30,000 bases of DNA, taken from assembly GCA_963575745.1 (NCBI GenBank), contig CAUYUJ010015846.1, positions 124,609 through 154,608 of the forward strand, in the 5' to 3' direction. How positions within the stretch are numbered: position 1 is the first letter of the stretch; every line of letters begins with the position of its first letter. Under the pieces are notes generated by a model. The model worked only from the letters and a program-made list of their open reading frames with translations, ran no database searches and was not told where the DNA came from. Below, one piece after another: positions 18,437-28,139 of this stretch. Both the position numbers and the translations under genes were made by a program. The stretch is from Prorocentrum cordatum. Taxonomy: Eukaryota > Sar > Dinophyceae > Prorocentrales > Prorocentraceae.

Positions 18437-18575
18437 CCCCCAGCGCGGGGCGCCCAAGAGGCGCTCGCGAGCGGGCATCCGACGAGACCTCAGCAGGGCC
18501 CCCCGAGTGCAGGGCGCACGCGAGGCGCCCGCGGGCGCCCGCCAACTGGGCACCAGCCGAAACGCCGGCATGCTC
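18437..18575 (+). repeat. Right part of the GCGCCCACG array interrupted by copia
   Basis: CCCCCAGCGCGGGGCGCCC resumes exactly where a unit of the 7165-8135 type would continue after CCTCGACACACCCC. Further GCGCCCAAGAGGCGC and GGGCACC units follow. Confidence 0.75.
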
Positions 18576-18619
18576 GCTCAATTCCTCAAGAGGGAGAGGC
18601 AAAAGAGCCCCTGTGCGCA

Positions 18620-18815
18620 AGCACCTTCTTGGGGAACATCTTGCGTCTGGGGGCTCTCCTGGAGCGCCTCGGGGTCCTCTTGGGCCGTCTCGAGGCCGTC
18701 TTCTGCGTCTCGGAGGGATCGTAGGCCGACTCAGGGTACTCTTGGACCGTCTCGGAGGCCTCTCGGGGCCTTCCTGGCCCGTCGTGGGGCCCTGTGGGCT
18801 CCGAAAAAGTCATGC
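18620..18815 (+). repeat. TTGGGGGCC-type short-unit array (copy D)
   Basis: Units such as CTCCTGGAGCGCCTCGGGGT and TCTTGGGCCGTCTCGAGGCC. It ends in a GTGGGCTCCGAAAAAGTC phrase, like the array ends at 9115 and 13177. Confidence 0.8.
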
Positions 18816-19165
18816 GACAGAACCGGGCAACCGCAGGAGCGCCCAGGAGCCGCCAGAGTTCGGGATTTTCCGACCCGCGTGGAACGCCGCGAGGGCGCTG
18901 CAGGGCGGGGCCGAAGCACCCAGAAAGTGGATGTGCAGCACTGCCGGGACTCGTTCGGGCAATCACGAAGACTTGCACCAGCGCCCTCCGATTCGGCCCA
19001 CGCGCTAGCGCAGGCGAGTGGGACCTTTCAACAATCGGGCGGGGCCAGGACGAGGATGAGTCCCTTCCACATCGTTTCAGAACGCTCCCAAAGGGTTCCG
19101 GAACGCTCTGAGAATCCGCGGCGCCCGAGACATCCTCCAGAGCCGCCGGATCTCAGAGATTCTCG
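18816..19165. other. Unassigned DNA
   Basis: GC-rich sequence with open frames on both strands but no motif. AACGCTC...GGAACGCTCTGAGAATCC near 19080-19115 and CAGAGATTCTC at about 19154 are partly inverse. I see no gene. Confidence 0.4.
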
Positions 19166-19283
19166 ATGTATCTTCACCCGATGTTATTATCGTCTTGGCT
19201 CGTCTTGAATTACAGAAGTCTCAGGACTGAGGGCGGAGGGCTCAAGGGACCTGAAGGCATTCCAACTCGCGCCTCGCGGCACG

Positions 19284-19430
19284 GTGGCGGACAAGCGCGG
19301 AGCGCCGATGCGGCGCCGCCAGCTGTCGCAGCTGATGCTTGTGCAATCCGTCTGGGCGTGCGGCTTCGCGGCTTCGGTACAGAAGTTGCTTCAAACACTC
19401 GCGCAAAAAAAACGGGCACGAGGAAGAGCA
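19284..19430 (+). pseudogene. Coding-like fragment before a GAG tract
   Basis: The + frame from the ATG at 19284 gives a short, normal-looking, partly helical sequence (QLSQLMLVQSVWACGFAASV) ending in KKRARG. It then runs into simple GAG/GCA sequence. It is not assigned to a family. It could be the end of a retroelement or host gene cut by repeat expansion. Confidence 0.3.
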
Positions 19431-19479
19431 GCAGCAACAACAACAGGTGGGCGAGGAGACGCAGCAACAGCCAACGGAG

Positions 19480-19800
19480 GGAAGAGGAGTGCGGAGGAGG
19501 ACATGGGGGAGAGCAGGAGGAGGGTAGGAGCAGAAGAAGGAGGAGGAGGACGAGGAGGAGGAGGAGGAGCCAGAAGAGAAGGAACTGAATGAGAGAAAGG
19601 AAGAGAAGTATGGAGAAAAAGAAGGAGGAGGAGCAAGAGGAAGGAGGACGGAGGAGGAGGTGGACGAGGAGGAGAGGAAAATGACAGTGCAAGAGGACGT
19701 TGACAGAACATTAAGAGGCAGGGGAATATGAATAGGGACATGGCAAGAAGGAGGAGGAGGAGGAGGAGGAGGAGGAGGAGAAGGAGCAACAGCAACACAC
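19480..19800. repeat. GAG-rich purine tract
   Basis: GGA/GAG trinucleotides dominate the + strand. Ser/Pro/Leu-rich frames on - and Glu/Arg-rich frames on + are low-complexity artefacts. Confidence 0.92.
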
Positions 19801-19899
19801 CTCGAGAAGGTGGGAAAGGGGTGAGGAGGAGGAGGATCTGGATGTCGGGGAGGCGGAGGAGGAAGACAAGCGGACGAATCCCGAGGTGAGAAAGGAGAC

Positions 19900-20256
19900 G
19901 TGGAGGAGCAGACACCCACTCGTCGACCTCAAACGGGCGAGCATGTGATTCAGAGACCTTCTCCCGAAAAGTTTGGCCAGCGTCTCTTGGCCAACCTGCC
20001 GGCAAGCTGGCCCAGTTTCTTGAGCGCGCTCGCCATTCCCAGCGCTCACGGCAGAAATGAACCCAGGTTTGTTCTGAGAAACTTTCCTGATGTTGGCCCT
20101 GAATTGTTTAACGGAGGGAAAAACAAACAGACACAAGTCATCGACGATCCCAAGGGAACATGGGAAACTCTGGGAAGCGCCGGGGAAGACGACAACCCAG
20201 AAAATGTTGAAACAAACCGGGCATCTGGGGATTTTCTGTGCGTATATATTTATTAG
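19900..20256 (+). CDS. Hypothetical ORF, 118 codons
   Basis: This + frame has varied composition (PEKFGQRLLANLPASWPSFL, RFVLRNFPDVGPELFNGG), unlike the repeat-derived frames nearby. It ends at TAG in a locally AT-rich patch. I recognise no domain, signal or membrane segment. It may be a real small exon, a retroelement fragment or chance. The start codon is simply the first ATG in the frame. Confidence 0.3.
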   Translation: MEEQTPTRRPQTGEHVIQRPSPEKFGQRLLANLPASWPSFLSALAIPSAHGRNEPRFVLRNFPDVGPELFNGGKNKQTQVIDDPKGTWETLGSAGEDDNPENVETNRASGDFLCVYIY

Positions 20257-21440
20257 TGTGCCCCTGGGCCCCTTCATCTTGATTGATAATTTTCTTGATC
20301 CGATCTTCGGCTGCAGTCCTGCTCCTCGGCCAAGGGCAGCCCGCGCTCTCCTTGCGGACGCCACGCGGCAGACTCTCACCCCGTGTTGGGGGGGCGAGTG
20401 GGTCGCACGTGGGTCACGCAGCGTTCGCGGGATGGATCGCGGGGCGGGTCGCGGCTGGGTCGTGGGGTGGGTCGCGGGCGGGCCGCGGACGGGTCGGAAC
20501 CTACCGCGTGTTGTCTCCTTCGACGCAGGAGCAGCCAGCAGACCCCTGGACACCTGGAGCGCATCAATTTTTCCGCAGCCATCACGGGCGCAACGTAGCG
20601 CCCCCCCCCCCCCTCCCCCTACCCGCAGGCAGCGCCGCCCACGATCCGATTCGATGCGGCTAGGTTCGCCGGCTGGGGGCGATTCCGATCCTCGGGAGCC
20701 TTACGGGGGATAGCCAGGGCGCCGGCTCTTGCAGGATCCTGCAGAGCCAGGGTTGCATTGACCCGGGTCAGCGCGCAGGGTCAGCGCGCAGGGTCAGCGC
20801 ACTGCGAAGCCCGACCGACCCAAGTTTGCACTGAACTGGGCCAGCGTGTCCCCTTTAAGGTTCGTTTCGGTTCACCGGCATCGGCCGTGGCGGGCCGGCT
20901 GGAGCCGGTCGCGGCGATGCGATTTCGATTCGATTCGGAACGAGTCGCTGGCGATCCGATCCGTTTACGATCCGACCCGATGTCGCGATACGCTTCAGCG
21001 CAGGCCTGGCAATGGTGCGTCTGGCTTCGTTTCGAGGCTGGACAGAAGGTGTTCCTTGCCCACGGTGCCTCCAGGGCTTCCTGGGAAGCCCCCGTGGCCT
21101 CCAGGGCGCCCCCCCACGAGGCCCAGAGCGACCCAGAGGCCCCGAAGTGGTGCGAAAAGCTGGGGGCACCCCGGGCCAGGGATACTTGTGGCAGCCCCTG
21201 GTCAGTGCCCCTTGCGGAAGCTGAGCACGGCACGGGTTCTGGTGTAAAGATGGAGACGCGTATTGAGCTCGATGCGCCGGGACCCTACGTCTTGCTCCGC
21301 TGGGAGCGAATGTAATTGACCAGAAGCTCAGTGGGGACCGAGACTAGCCAGCCGGCGCACAGCGGCGTTGTGGAATTGAAGGCCCAAGAGCAACGACACC
21401 CATCTGTGTTAGCTCACACGTTTTCTCTTCCTGGTATGAC
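20257..21440. other. Unassigned GC-rich DNA with short tandem repeats
   Basis: At about 20395-20500 a GGGTCGCGG-like 9-mer repeats imperfectly. GGGTCAGCGCGCA repeats three times at 20765-20803, the last copy varied. CGATTCGATTCGG/CGATCCGATCCG phrases recur at 20640-20980. GCAGGATCCTGC near 20730 is a perfect 12-bp palindrome. I see no convincing gene. Confidence 0.5.
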
Positions 21441-21442
21441 TT

Positions 21443-21447
21443 GGGAG

Positions 21448-21513
<66 letters not shown>

Positions 21514-21514
21514 G
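21443..21514. repeat. (CT)n followed by (TA)n microsatellite
   Basis: About 50 bases of nearly pure CT run into seven or so TA units, just upstream of the 90-bp satellite. Confidence 0.97.
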
Positions 21515-21690
21515 CACTGTCAAATGCGCGTTATTTAGATCTGCTTCGTTAGTATTGTTATTTCCCCACATGCTTCGTGGGGTTATGGTTTTCTTCCCTT
21601 CCGCGTCTCACCCGCGTCTCCTCCTTCTCCTTCTCCTTCTCCTCCCTCTCCTTCTCTTCCCTGCCGCGCCGCACCCGCGCTCAATGGCAC

Positions 21691-23640
21691 TTTCTCGACA
21701 CCACAGTGGGTGCGCAGAGGGTGGTCCCTCAGCGCGGCCTCTATCCGTGACACGCTCGCAGATCGTGGCAGGAGTGGCACTTTCTCGACACCACAGGGGG
21801 TGCGCAGAGGGTGGTCCCTCAGCGCGGCCTCTATCCGTGACACGCTCGCAGATCGTGGCAGGAGTGGCACTTTCTCGACACCACAGGGGGTGCGCAGAGG
21901 GTGGTCCCTCAGCGCGGCCTCTATCCGTGACACGCTCGCAGATCGTGGCAGGAGTGGCACTTTCTCGACGCCACAGGGGGTGCGCAGAGGGTGGTCCCTC
22001 AGCGCGGCCTCTATCCGTGACACGCTCGCAGATCGTGGCAGGAGTGGCACTTTCTCGACGCCACAGGGGGTGCGCAGAGGGTGGTCCCTCAGCGCGGCCT
22101 CTATCCGTGACACGCTCTGGCGCAGACACGCTCGAGTGGCAGATGGCAGGAGTGGCACTTTCTCGACACCACAGGGGGTGCGCAGAGGGTGGTCCCTCAG
22201 CGCGGCCTCTATCCGTGACACGCTCGCAGATCGTGGCAGGAGTGGCACTTTCTCGACACCACAGGGGGTGCGCAGAGGGTGGTCCCTCAGCGCGGCCTCT
22301 ATCCGTGACACGCTCGCAGATCGTGGCAGGAGTGGCACTTTCTCGACACCACAGGGGGTGCGCAGAGGGTGGTCCCTCAGCGCGGCCTCTATCCGTGACA
22401 CGCTCGCAGATCGTGGCAGGAGTGGCACTTTCTCGACGCCACAGGGGGTGCGCAGAGGGTGGTCCCTCAGCGCGGCCTCTATCCGTGACACGCTCGCAGA
22501 TCGTGGCAGGAGTGGCACTTTCTCGACACCACAGGGGGTGCGCAGAGGGTGGTCCCTCAGCGCGGCCTCTATCCGTGACACGCTCGCAGATCGTGGCAGG
22601 AGTGGCACTTTCTCGACACCACAAGGGGTGCGCAGAAGGTGGTCCCTCAGCGCGGCCTCTATCCGTGACACGCTCGCAGATCGTGGCAGGAGTGGCACTT
22701 TCTCGACGCCACAGGGGGTGCGCAGAGGGTGGTCCCTCAGCGCGGCCTCTATCCGTGACACGCTCGCAGATCGTGGCAGGAGTGGCACTTTCTCGACACC
22801 ACAGGTGCGCGGTGGTCCCTCAGCGCGGCCTCTATCCGTGCTCGCAGATCGTGGCTTTCTCGACACCACAAGGGGTGCGCAGAGGGTGGTCCCTCAGCGC
22901 GGCCTCTATCCGTGACACGCTCGCAGATCGTGGCAGGAGTGGCACTTTCTCGACACCACAGGGGGTGCGCAGAGGGTGGTCCCTCAGCGCGGCCTCTATC
23001 CGTGACACGCTCGCAGATCGTGGCAGGAGTGGCACTTTCTCGACACCACAGGGGGTGCGCAGAGGGTGGTCCCTCAGCGCGGCCTCTATCCGTGACACGC
23101 TCGCAGATCGTGGCAGGAATGGCACTTTCTCGACACCACAGGGGGTGCGCAGAGGGTGGTCCCTCAGCGCGGCCTCTATCCGTGACACGCTCGCAGATCG
23201 TGGCAGGAATGGCACTTTCTCGACACCACAGGGGGTGCGCAGAGGGTGGTCCCTCAGCGCGGCCTCTATCCGTGACGCGCTCGCAGATCGTGGCGGGAGT
23301 GGCACTTTCTCGACACCACAGGGGGTGCGCAGAGGGTGGTCCCTCAGCGCGGCCGGTATGCACGACGGCCGTCCATGGCATAGCAGGCGTGGCATTTTCT
23401 GGGCGTCTAGGGGGTGCGCAGGGGGGGGTCCCTCACCGCGGCCGCTATGCACGACGGCCGTCCAGGGCATAGCAGGCGCGGCATTTTCTCGACATCATAA
23501 AGGCTGCGCAGGGGGTGGTCCCTCACCGCGGCCGCCATGCACGACGGTCGTCCAGGGCATAGCAGGCGTGGCACTCTCTCGACACCATAGAGGGTGCGCA
23601 GGGGGTGGTCCCTCACCGCGGCCGCTGGCTGGCTCGAATT
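21691..23640. repeat. 90-bp satellite array, about 22 copies
   Basis: Copies begin (TTTCTCGACACCACAGGGGG) at 21691, 21781, 21871, 21961, 22051, 22159, 22249, 22339, 22429, 22519, 22609, 22699, 22789, 22856, 22946, 23036, 23126, 23216, 23306, 23396, 23485 and 23575. The period is 90, except a 108-bp fifth copy (18-bp insertion near 22117-22135) and a 67-bp thirteenth copy with four small deletions. Interior copies are almost identical, so the array was homogenised recently. The last three carry a different segment with CACGACGGCCGTCCA. Because 90 is a multiple of three and the unit lacks stops in several frames, very long frames appear on both strands (for example + 21441-23705). These are not supported as genes. 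Confidence 0.97.
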
Positions 23641-24110
23641 TGTCCTCGATGGAGGATAGAAGGCTAGGAAGAGGGAGGAGGTTCACGCAATATGGCGTTG
23701 GATGACACAGACGGGAACATTCGCGACGAGGGCTGAGAACGCAGAATTGCGCATATATGATAGATTTAAGCCATCACATCATACTTAAACTAAGTATGTG
23801 GGGTTCCTCGGTAGCGTAATTAGCGTTTATCTCTCGAGATATATGCCATGACATACATTCACTGCGTCGTTACATATACATGTATGTGAATGTGTGCGTC
23901 GTTAACTATCACACACACTCTCTCTCTCTCTCTCTGGCGTAACTTCTCTCTTTGTGCCTTGTTAAGTTTTTCTCGATAGCTGTACACATATCTATGGTTC
24001 TCTGTTTCTCTCTTTCTCTCTTTCCATGTGCGCGTGTGAAGTAATGGCCTTCGGCCCATCCCGCCATCTATCTTGTGTCGCGAGAAGAGGCTAACTTGTA
24101 CCTCGTGGAG
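23641..24110. other. AT-richer DNA with a small (CT)n run
   Basis: Composition falls to near-balanced or AT-rich. CACACACTCTCTCTCTCTCTCT lies at about 23910-23935. Codon-like structure is absent and no RNA gene is recognisable. Confidence 0.5.
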
Positions 24111-24310
24111 GCCTCTTCCCATGGGGGCTTCTTCTGGGGCTATTGGGGGCCACTAAGGGGCCCTCCATGACGGCCCAAGAGATTCACAAACTGGCCCAAG
24201 TGGTCCCCGAGGGCTCCTGAGTTGTCATTTGCGTGTTTGGAGGCCCTTTGGGGACGTTAGAGTTGGCTTGGTCGGCTTTGACTTCGTGGAGGCCCACACG
24301 ATGAACGCGA
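24110..24310 (+). repeat. Short TTGGGGGCC-like array remnant
   Basis: Phrases like GGGGCTATTGGGGGCCACTA and GGAGGCCCTTTGGGGACG resemble the arrays at 6570, 8740, 12865 and 18620 but are more diverged and shorter. None of the anchor sequences is visible next to it. Confidence 0.5.
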
Positions 24311-24544
24311 GAAACGCCCGTAATTTCTGGGAAAGTGGCCCGCGCCATGAAAACAGTTCATAACCAGATCAGCACTTACGATTGTGGAAGCTTCAGGGTA
24401 CCCCACTCTGAGCTGCAGGCACGGCGGCGGATACTTTCCATGTTGCGTACAAGCTCGCCCCCTTTCCTGCTTCAGTTTCTCTGTGCCTCTTCCCTCGCGG
24501 GCTCCTCACTCCCTCCCCCCCTTTCCCAGCGTATCCCCTGTTTT

Positions 24545-25460
24545 ATATGCTGCTGTTCATGTTTGTTCGCTCTCTCTCTCTCTCTCTCGCTCACTCCCTC
24601 TCTCTCTCTCTTTCTCCCCCGCTGCGTGTCTCAAACCACACTTCTAAGCAAACACTCGTGCACATGTATGTACGTACATCTATAGAGTTGAGTATGTACA
24701 CGCGTGTATATATCCACTGGTTTCCCTGTGTTGCGTTTCTTCGTCCGCCCCATCCTCCCCGCCTCCCTTCCTCGTTATTCCTCCCCCCGTCCTGCTCCTC
24801 GATCCAGCCCGTTCTCTCTCTCTCTCTCTCTCCGCCTCCTCCTTGTTCCCCCTCCTTTGCAGTCACCTCTGTTTCCCAGTCTCCAGTCTCAAGTATCAGT
24901 TTCGTTCCCTTGTTGCACCCCTCCCGTTCCCCCTGCCCCCTCCCGTCCCTGTCGCCTCCGTTTTCAACACTCCAATATCTTCCCCCTGCGATCCCCCGCC
25001 CACTCCCATTTTTTCTTTCTGTCCCACAGTTCCTCGCACTTACCTTGCCCCTCGATTCATCCTTCCCCTTCCCCTCCTGATCGACCTCCACATCCTCCTC
25101 TTCGTCCTCCTGTTTCTTCTCGTGCTGCTGCTGCTGCTGCAGGTCCTCCTCCGCCTCCTCCTCCTCTCCCTGCTGTTTTTCTGAGCTGCGCCCATTGGGT
25201 TTCTATGTGTCTTCCTCCCCTTGTCCTCCTGATCATCCATCTCCCCCAATCATCAATGTTTTTTTACCGTTGAGCTGCGCATGGCCTTTTGCTTTCCTCG
25301 TGCCATCCCCCTCCGCCTTGTCGACCTTTGACCTCCGTCCTCCTTATCCTGCTCTTGCTCTTCTTCCTCCTCGGCCCTCCTCGTCCCCTCTAATCCGCCC
25401 CTCCTCCAACTCCTCCTGCTCCTGCCCCCCCTCCCCTTCCTCCCCATTCTGCCCCTCCCA
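24545..25460. repeat. Pyrimidine-rich tract with (CT)n and (CTG)n
   Basis: The + strand is mostly C and T for about 900 bases. (CT)n runs lie at 24569-24620 and 24810-24832, and (CTG)n at about 25122-25142. Long Pro/Ser/Leu-rich frames come from this bias. The tract runs up to the relict spliced leader at 25464. Confidence 0.88.
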
Positions 25461-25463
25461 TGC

Positions 25464-25485
25464 CCGGAGACCATTTTGGCTCAAT
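25464..25485 (+). other. Relict dinoflagellate spliced leader
   Basis: CCATTTTGGCTCAA (25471-25484) is identical to the core of the dinoflagellate trans-spliced leader. The preceding CCGGAG matches the leader's CCGTAG with one substitution, and an extra A separates the parts. An ATG follows at 25486. The SL is added to mRNA, so finding it in genomic DNA upstream of a reading frame indicates reinsertion of a reverse-transcribed mRNA, a process described for dinoflagellate genes. A true SL RNA gene is unlikely, because no splice donor GT follows the leader. Confidence 0.72.
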
Positions 25486-27390
25486 ATGCTTGGCTCTTCA
25501 GGGTGGCGACAGGAAACCATTAGTCCGCGGCTAGACTTCGCTGTTTGCTGCAAGCACGACTGGGCTGCGCGCTGGTCCATGGCCAAGAGGCCCTCCTGCC
25601 TGCGTGAGCTCCTGGAGAAGCAGAGTCGTCTTGCAGTCATGGTGTGAAAGTGGCGCACCCCGTGGGCGAAGGACCGTTAGTCGGACCAAACCCGCGGCCG
25701 CCGCAAAACTCACGCATATGATTTTGGCCGCCGCGTTGGCGATGCTGGTCGTTCTTCCTACGGCATGTCTTTGCGGAGTGCAGCCAGTGAGAGTGCGCTC
25801 GTCGAGGAAACTTCTTTTGCACCGTGTGCAATGACAAGTACCTCGGCAAGGATGATGAATACGACTACGATTGCGGCGACAATGAGGCAAGTCGGAGGCC
25901 TGGCCGAGCACTAGTTGGCGTGGGTTGAGTAGAACCTGCTAATACAAGCGGAAACCGACATCACCGACTTCGCCCGCTCCGAGGGCAGGAGGGCCGCCAC
26001 GACGGAGCATGGAAAGCGCGTGCTGCCAGTGGCGAAGGAGATGCGCGACCTGGGTCCGGAGACATGATGGCTCAAGTCAAACATTTCTCGAGACGGCGCA
26101 GGTGCCGTACTGCTCGCGGCCGCAAGGGGCTGCCGAGCCAGGCTTCCGCGTTGCACCTTTCTGTTTCACTCGCCCCCCCCTTCGCATTTCGTGTTCTGCC
26201 GAGGCGATCGCATCCATCGACGGCGTCCTGGCCATGGCGATTGAGGCGGCCGACGTTCTCTCTGCGATTAGGCCGACGAAAACAGAACTGCTCTCAGCGA
26301 TTGGTGTTGCCATCCAGCGCGCGGGCGACGTTGAACTCCTGATTCAGGGCGAGGCCCCCAAGCGCAGCCAGTCTCGTCTGCCCAGGAGATGCAGCAGTTG
26401 GTGACGATGTCCATCCAGTGGGAGGAGAGGTTCTGGATGGCGACGGGCGCAACGCTGGTTGAGGACGGGAATGGATTTATGACCGTCGCGACCGCGCAGC
26501 CATAGCGGAGGTCGAAGCCATGGCGGAGCTCCAGATCTAGGACACCACAAATCAGCTCGCCACAATTTCTCGCCCAGTTTCGACGGCAGCCAGCTCGGAC
26601 ACTGGAACCAGTCGCAAGCGTGCATCAACTCAGTCTCTACCTGATCTGTTCGTGGAGTCGAACCAGCCCAGCTACGAGACAGGCCCGCGCAACCCCTGTC
26701 GGATCTGGATTGGCGGGCGGCCACGCGAACTGCCGTCGCAGCATCGCCAAGAGCATTGGGGGCGGCATAAGACGCATGCGCCGAAGGATACGATTACAGA
26801 CGCAGCTTTCAGAGTACCAGCCGTTCGTGCATAGTGGTTTTAAGTTCGGCAGACGCCGCCATTCGTTTCATGCCATTGGCCTCGCGTCTCCCTCGGCGCG
26901 GAATGACTGCCGCGTCCATTGCGAGACGTTCCCGATTCGCGTTCGCGGTGGTGTTCCTTCGCCTGCTCGCCCGCGCCGGAATGCCTCAATGCTCGCGGGG
27001 GCCGGCAAAGGTGAAGTTATCCAACAGAGGCTTCTGGAATGGCGCACGTCGCACGGGGCGCTCGGGATGCGGCTCGGGCCGCTTCCAGATCTCGACGGAG
27101 AATGGCTCACGGGCGCGCTTCGCGCTGAAGGCGGAGGAGAGCCAGTTCGCGATCGCGCCCGAGCGTGACCAGCTGTGCCAGCGGAAGTTCGCCGACGCGG
27201 AGGTCGAGTTCATCGATGTCGCGACGCAGAACAAGCCTTACCTGTCGGGCGGGGCCGCGCAGACACCCGCGGCGCCACTGGCGCCGCCCGCCCAGCGGCC
27301 CGGAGATGGGGGCACCATCTTGGGACATGCTCGCGATCAAGTTGCCTGCCCTGAGGTTGCCTCTGTCTCGCCGCACTTTTGGGTAAGTGC
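25486..27390 (+). pseudogene. Frameshifted gene copy, probably a retroelement ORF1-like protein
   Basis: Protein-like stretches follow one another in all three + frames after the relict leader. 25486-25644 has LRELLEKQSRLAVMV. About 25812-25890 has FCTVCNDKYLGKDDEYDYDC, with a Cys-X2-Cys at 25818-25829. About 26190-26350 has IASIDGVLAMAIEAADVLSA. About 26370-26500 has QEMQQLVTMSIQWEERFWMA. About 26600-26720 has NPCRIWIGG, RNP-like, at 26700-26717. About 27100-27240 has FADAEVEFIDVATQNKPYL. Stops and frame changes separate them, so no full protein can be made. An acidic and helical region, a Cys pair and an RNA-binding-like strand would fit a LINE ORF1, but that is inference. GTAAGT at about 27388 could be an old splice donor. 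Confidence 0.45.
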
Positions 27391-27843
27391 CGGGGCGCCC
27401 CGACAACCTCTGCCGCCGCCGCTTCGCGCAGCGCCGCGCGATGAGCCCGGCCATGAATTCGATGCCCCTTTCCTTTCGCCCTCGCAGTTCCCCTCCTGTT
27501 CCTGGCATGCCGGCGGGCCATTATGCCCGTGCGCTCGCTTCGCCAGGGCCGCGCCGCTCAGCGGATGAACCCCCCCGAGCGCCCTTGCTCTTCCCGAGGC
27601 ATCAGCGCCGTCCGAGAAAGCCGCGGGCACCCGGGAGATATCGACCATCTTGTTGCAGATCACCACCCGCTCCTATGGCAACTCTGCCCCCCCCCCCCCC
27701 CCCGATAGCGCCGGCGCCCTGCGGCGAGATCGCCGCCGCGAGCAACAAGTTAGCAAGTCATTTTTCTCAGGGAGATCTTCGGTCACTTGACGGAGGCCGC
27801 GTTCTCTAAACCGAGATGTCTGGCTAGCATGGCTGGCTAAATG

Positions 27844-27908
27844 TGGTGGACGCGCGCGCGCGCGCCTGGCGCGTCCGGGAGTTTTGGCGCGCGCGCGCGC
27901 GAAGTCCA
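27844..27908. repeat. Inverted (GC)n hairpin
   Basis: GTGGAC plus alternating GC (27845-27866) faces alternating GC plus AAGTCCAC (about 27887-27909), separated by about 20 bases. One arm has 3 extra bases. It could fold into a strong hairpin or form left-handed DNA. Confidence 0.75.
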
Positions 27909-27966
27909 CGTGTCTGCCAGGAACTTCGGCGCGATCCGGGATCGGCGGCGCCGCGACGGGCACTCG

Positions 27967-28090
27967 CTAACGGGCACTTTGGGACATTGCCGCAAGTTGC
28001 CATGTTGTTAGGGCCTGTTTGTGGCGTTGCAGCGTTGCCCGCGTCGGGGGGGGGTGGGTTCGCGGGGTCACTGGTCAAAGTGCCCGTTAG
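27967..28090. repeat. Inverted repeat pair, possible small element
   Basis: CTAACGGGCACTTTG (27967-27981) is exactly inverse to CAAAGTGCCCGTTAG (28076-28090). Outside, ACGGG...CTC on the left and the inverse of GAG...CCCGTTAG on the right extend the match with gaps to about 35 bp. No clear target duplication is visible. A 7-bp GGAACTT at 27920 and 28127 is too short and too far out to rely on. Confidence 0.6.
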
Positions 28091-28139
28091 TGGAGCCCCC
28101 GTTAGAGGGGCGCTGATTGGGCGATTGGAACTTTGCACC

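Noticed and set aside
21691-23640. CRISPR-like array
   Set aside because: There are no spacers: the whole 90-bp unit repeats head to tail. The context is eukaryotic.
21441-23705. A 754-codon + frame and several 200-430 codon frames on both strands over the satellite
   Set aside because: The 90-bp unit is a multiple of three and stop-free in several frames, so long frames are automatic. They appear on both strands at once and show no codon signal.
24704-25273. Pro/Ser/Leu-rich + frames as secreted or membrane proteins
   Set aside because: They come from a polypyrimidine tract and appear in more than one phase, with no consistent start or domain.
27920-28133. GGAACTT direct repeat as a target duplication for the 27967-28090 inverted repeat
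   Set aside because: Seven bases, well outside the matching arms, with no terminal inverted similarity adjoining it.
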